A stretch of 7,785 bases of DNA from an uncultured bacterium. Its GTDB lineage: Bacteria; Cyanobacteriota; Vampirovibrionia; Gastranaerophilales; Gastranaerophilaceae. The DNA is taken from positions 8,643 through 16,427 of the forward strand of contig CAPYQR010000014.1 of NCBI GenBank assembly GCA_948742005.1. Direction: 5' to 3'. The notes beneath the pieces are model-generated. The model made no database searches. It had not been told where the DNA came from and saw nothing but the letters and a program-made list of their open reading frames with translations. Positions within the stretch are counted from its first letter, which is position 1, and each line of letters begins with the position of its first letter. Positions 5,731 to 7,785 of this stretch are shown here, in pieces. The translations under genes and the position numbers were made by a program.

Positions 5731-7738
5731 GTTCAAGTTTTTGTTCAGGCGCTGAATTTAATAAATCATCGTCATTTTTGTTTTGATTTATTTTAGGCTT
5801 AAAAATAGGATTATGCGGTTCTGTGTGCTCTTCTTCGCGGTTTGTTCTTTCGTCATATTGAACAATATCTTCTTCAGGATAAACACTGGGAGCGGCTTTT
5901 TGTCCTTTTGTGTGAACCGTGAGCTTGTATGTCGGAGCGGATTCTGATGTTTCGCTTTCTGAAACATCCTTTGCTCTAAAGGCAATTTCAACATCATTTA
6001 AGGAGGCTACCGAAAACATATTTGGCAGAATCATTTGATTAAAGCTGCCTCTTATCGGTTCAAGCGTGTATTTTTCCCAGCCTTGAGAATATTTTGACAA
6101 AATTATAAAGCTTGCGCTTGTGTTGTCTTTTTCAAGGTAAATGCTGTAATTTGGATGATTGTCGATGCTGATTACATTAACTCCGGGGAAAATTGATGTG
6201 ACATCATTAGTGCTAAGCATTGAAATGCTGAAATTTTCGCTGTTGAAATTGATTTTTGAAATAGTTAATCTGTCAGAATTATAAATATATAATCTTGAAT
6301 TTACGCTGAATAATTTTGAATATTTTGAAACATTCAATTCTTGAAACAATGACATTGTATTGTTGTATATTGAAATACTGTTTGTTTCGTCAATATCCGA
6401 TAATACAAATTCAACGGGTTTTAGAGTTATTGATTTATTATATTGACTCCATTTGTTTGTAACGGTATTAAAGACAAATTTGAATTGTGTATTTGAAGCT
6501 TTTGATATAATGTTATTTCTTAATTGTGCAAAAATATCAGACAAAGCAGTTTCTTCAAGAGCTTCTTCGAAAGTTTTTTCAAAAAGCTTATAAGGATAAT
6601 CTTTCTTAAAGTTTTCTTCCGTGTAATTTTTTTGTTTATCTAAATAACTCATCACAACAGGCGCAAGGTTAGATTTTCTTTTTTTTGTTGTAATGTAATA
6701 ATGATAAGCCTTTTTAAAGTCTTTTCTCATTTCTTGTGTTGTTGTGGCGTAAATTGAGGGTGTGAAAATAAATTTTCTGAAATCATTATAAATAATTTCT
6801 TGCGCTGTTTCTTTGATATAAGGATTTGTTGTTTTGTTCATCATTGTTTCCCAATCAAAGATTTTATCAGCAAGCTGTTTTGGCGGGATTTTTAATGTCA
6901 GCGCAAGCGCTGTTGGTTTTGAATATTTTTGTTTCAATTTTAAGTAACTTTTTAAATCATCGTTTAAAAATTTTGAATATTTTTTTGATACTTCTATATT
7001 GTTTGGGTATAAATAAACGATATTTTGATTATTATATGCTTTTATTGTTGAATTTTTAAATATTTTGTTTAATTTTAAAGCACAGTTTTTTGCTTGCATT
7101 GAAGAAACTATTTTATTACATTCTGTTATTTCATCATCAGAAAGATTTTCGCTTGTAATGTGCGAAATTTTGTTTATTTCGTCTAAATAGTTTGTAAATA
7201 TTTTTTCTTTCTTTTCTTTATCATCGGTTGAATATTTTAGATAAAGTGCTAAAAAATCTTCTACTTCGATTAAATTTTGTGCTAAAGAATGGTAATTTTC
7301 GGGTTCTTTTAACTCAGGAATTAACTGTGGGCGCGAAATTTTGTTTTTATATTGAAGTCTTAGTTTCCCTTCTTGCTGTTTTGATAAGAAAATATTTAAC
7401 GAAAGAGCAAAAGTTATACAAAGAATTACAATAAAAATCATATACCCGATTAACGGATTGTTAAGCGTATTTTTGGCATTAGCGTTAAAATACTCTTGTT
7501 TTTTTGTTTTAGCATCATTAATAAACAAATCCATTGATTCGTTTAAACTTTCATTTTGAGAATTTTTCCCATTAGTATTTTTTTTAGAATTTGAAATATT
7601 TTTTTTGCTGTTTTGAAGTAAATTCATCAAATCATCATTTGATGAATCATCTTGAGTGATTTTTTCACCGCATCTTGCACAAAAAATATCAAATTCTTCT
7701 AATTCATAGCCGCATTTGGGGCATTTTTTTTCCATCAT
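5714..7738 (-). CDS. Zinc-ribbon, single-TM protein with large extracytoplasmic region
   Basis: Protein of 674 aa from the first ATG. Residues 1-27 are a zinc ribbon with two C-x-x-C/C-x-x-C pairs (C6, C9, C20, C23). An Asn/Ser/Lys-rich linker (about 30-92) leads to one hydrophobic helix (about 96-118). The remaining roughly 555 residues should lie outside the membrane if the zinc ribbon is cytoplasmic. Residues about 120-410 look mainly helical and about 415-610 beta-rich with many aromatic and Ser/Thr positions; 611-674 is an acidic Pro/Glu/Asp-rich tail. The order zinc ribbon-TM-large outer region resembles the architecture of Gram-positive TcaA/YvbJ-type proteins, but I see no sequence match that proves kinship. 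A tandem ATG (7738 and 7735) makes the start ambiguous; GAGG lies 2 nt before the first and 5 nt before the second, favouring the second (673 aa). Function unknown; a surface or envelope role is inferred from topology. Confidence 0.88.
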   Translation of the reverse strand: MMEKKCPKCGYELEEFDIFCARCGEKITQDDSSNDDLMNLLQNSKKNISNSKKNTNGKNSQNESLNESMDLFINDAKTKKQEYFNANAKNTLNNPLIGYMIFIVILCITFALSLNIFLSKQQEGKLRLQYKNKISRPQLIPELKEPENYHSLAQNLIEVEDFLALYLKYSTDDKEKKEKIFTNYLDEINKISHITSENLSDDEITECNKIVSSMQAKNCALKLNKIFKNSTIKAYNNQNIVYLYPNNIEVSKKYSKFLNDDLKSYLKLKQKYSKPTALALTLKIPPKQLADKIFDWETMMNKTTNPYIKETAQEIIYNDFRKFIFTPSIYATTTQEMRKDFKKAYHYYITTKKRKSNLAPVVMSYLDKQKNYTEENFKKDYPYKLFEKTFEEALEETALSDIFAQLRNNIISKASNTQFKFVFNTVTNKWSQYNKSITLKPVEFVLSDIDETNSISIYNNTMSLFQELNVSKYSKLFSVNSRLYIYNSDRLTISKINFNSENFSISMLSTNDVTSIFPGVNVISIDNHPNYSIYLEKDNTSASFIILSKYSQGWEKYTLEPIRGSFNQMILPNMFSVASLNDVEIAFRAKDVSESETSESAPTYKLTVHTKGQKAAPSVYPEEDIVQYDERTNREEEHTEPHNPIFKPKINQNKNDDDLLNSAPEQKLEPPEED

Positions 7739-7747
7739 TACCTCGCC

Positions 7748-7785
7748 TTAGTCAAAAATAATTGTAGGTTTAGCCTTGTCATCCA
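7748..7785 (-). CDS. C-terminal end of an upstream gene (truncated by window edge)
   Basis: The minus strand reads 11 codons (DDKAKPTIIFD) ending at TAA (7748-7750). The stop is only 9 nt before the first ATG of the zinc-ribbon gene, and its AA forms part of the TAAGGCGAGG ribosome binding site. This arrangement is typical of translationally coupled operon neighbours. Too little is visible to identify the product. Another frame ends at a TAA that overlaps the ATG, but its peptide is less protein-like. Confidence 0.5.
   Translation of the reverse strand, partial: DDKAKPTIIFD

Noticed and set aside
6826..7059. Hydrophobic 77-aa plus-strand ORF opposite the zinc-ribbon gene
   Set aside because: Its Leu/Phe richness is what the antisense of Lys/Asn/Glu codons gives in AT-rich DNA; it is not evidence for a membrane protein.
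7228..7434. 68-aa plus-strand ORF opposite the zinc-ribbon gene
   Set aside because: Antisense shadow; it also overlaps the TM helix codons of the real gene.

Overview
This AT-rich window (about 30% G+C by eye) carries ordinary bacterial chromosome genes, mostly on the plus strand, with minus-strand genes at both ends and one small one in the middle. The gene set is a folate/FAD-dependent tRNA methyltransferase (TrmFO), an M17 leucyl aminopeptidase (PepA), an asparaginase of the R. etli type II family, a FtsB/DivIC-like division protein and several poorly characterised proteins. With the very low G+C, this would fit a host-associated relative of Cyanobacteria (Melainabacteria/Vampirovibrionia, for example Gastranaerophilales). 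That placement is inferred from gene content and base composition; no rRNA or other decisive marker is present.

Layout. Positions 1-243 (minus) hold the N-terminal 81 codons of an unrecognised protein that runs off the window. A 136-bp divergent intergenic region carries back-to-back overlapping promoters. The plus strand then has a closely packed trio at 380-2580: a 249-aa protein with a degenerate MshEN/GspE-N-like repeat and a C-terminal leucine zipper, a type II-family L-asparaginase, and a single-pass septum-formation-initiator protein (gaps 21 and 26 bp). A previously uncalled 47-codon minus-strand ORF with a good ribosome binding site occupies most of the gap at 2594-2737. Next comes a plus-strand pair, trmFO (2844-4169) and pepA (4200-5693). 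A 9-bp GC-rich hairpin lies at the convergent junction near 5717. A 674-aa minus-strand membrane protein (N-terminal zinc ribbon, one TM helix, large extracytoplasmic part, acidic tail) fills 5714-7738, and the last few codons of a probable upstream partner gene lie at 7748-7785.

How the genes relate. No pathway links all of them. TrmFO makes m5U54 in tRNA, PepA recycles peptides, asparaginase yields aspartate and ammonia, and the FtsB/DivIC-like protein acts in the divisome. The two most informative observations are regulatory or structural. Two genes (2131 and 2844) lack a Shine-Dalgarno sequence and instead have a -10 hexamer ending exactly 6 nt before ATG, suggesting leaderless transcripts, while others in the same window have clear AAGGA/AAGGAG sites. 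The 249-aa protein keeps the two-half pattern of a c-di-GMP-binding MshEN domain, with Lys where the guanine-contacting Arg would be in both halves. I see no mobile element, CRISPR array, tRNA, rRNA or defence system, and no convincing new multi-gene system.
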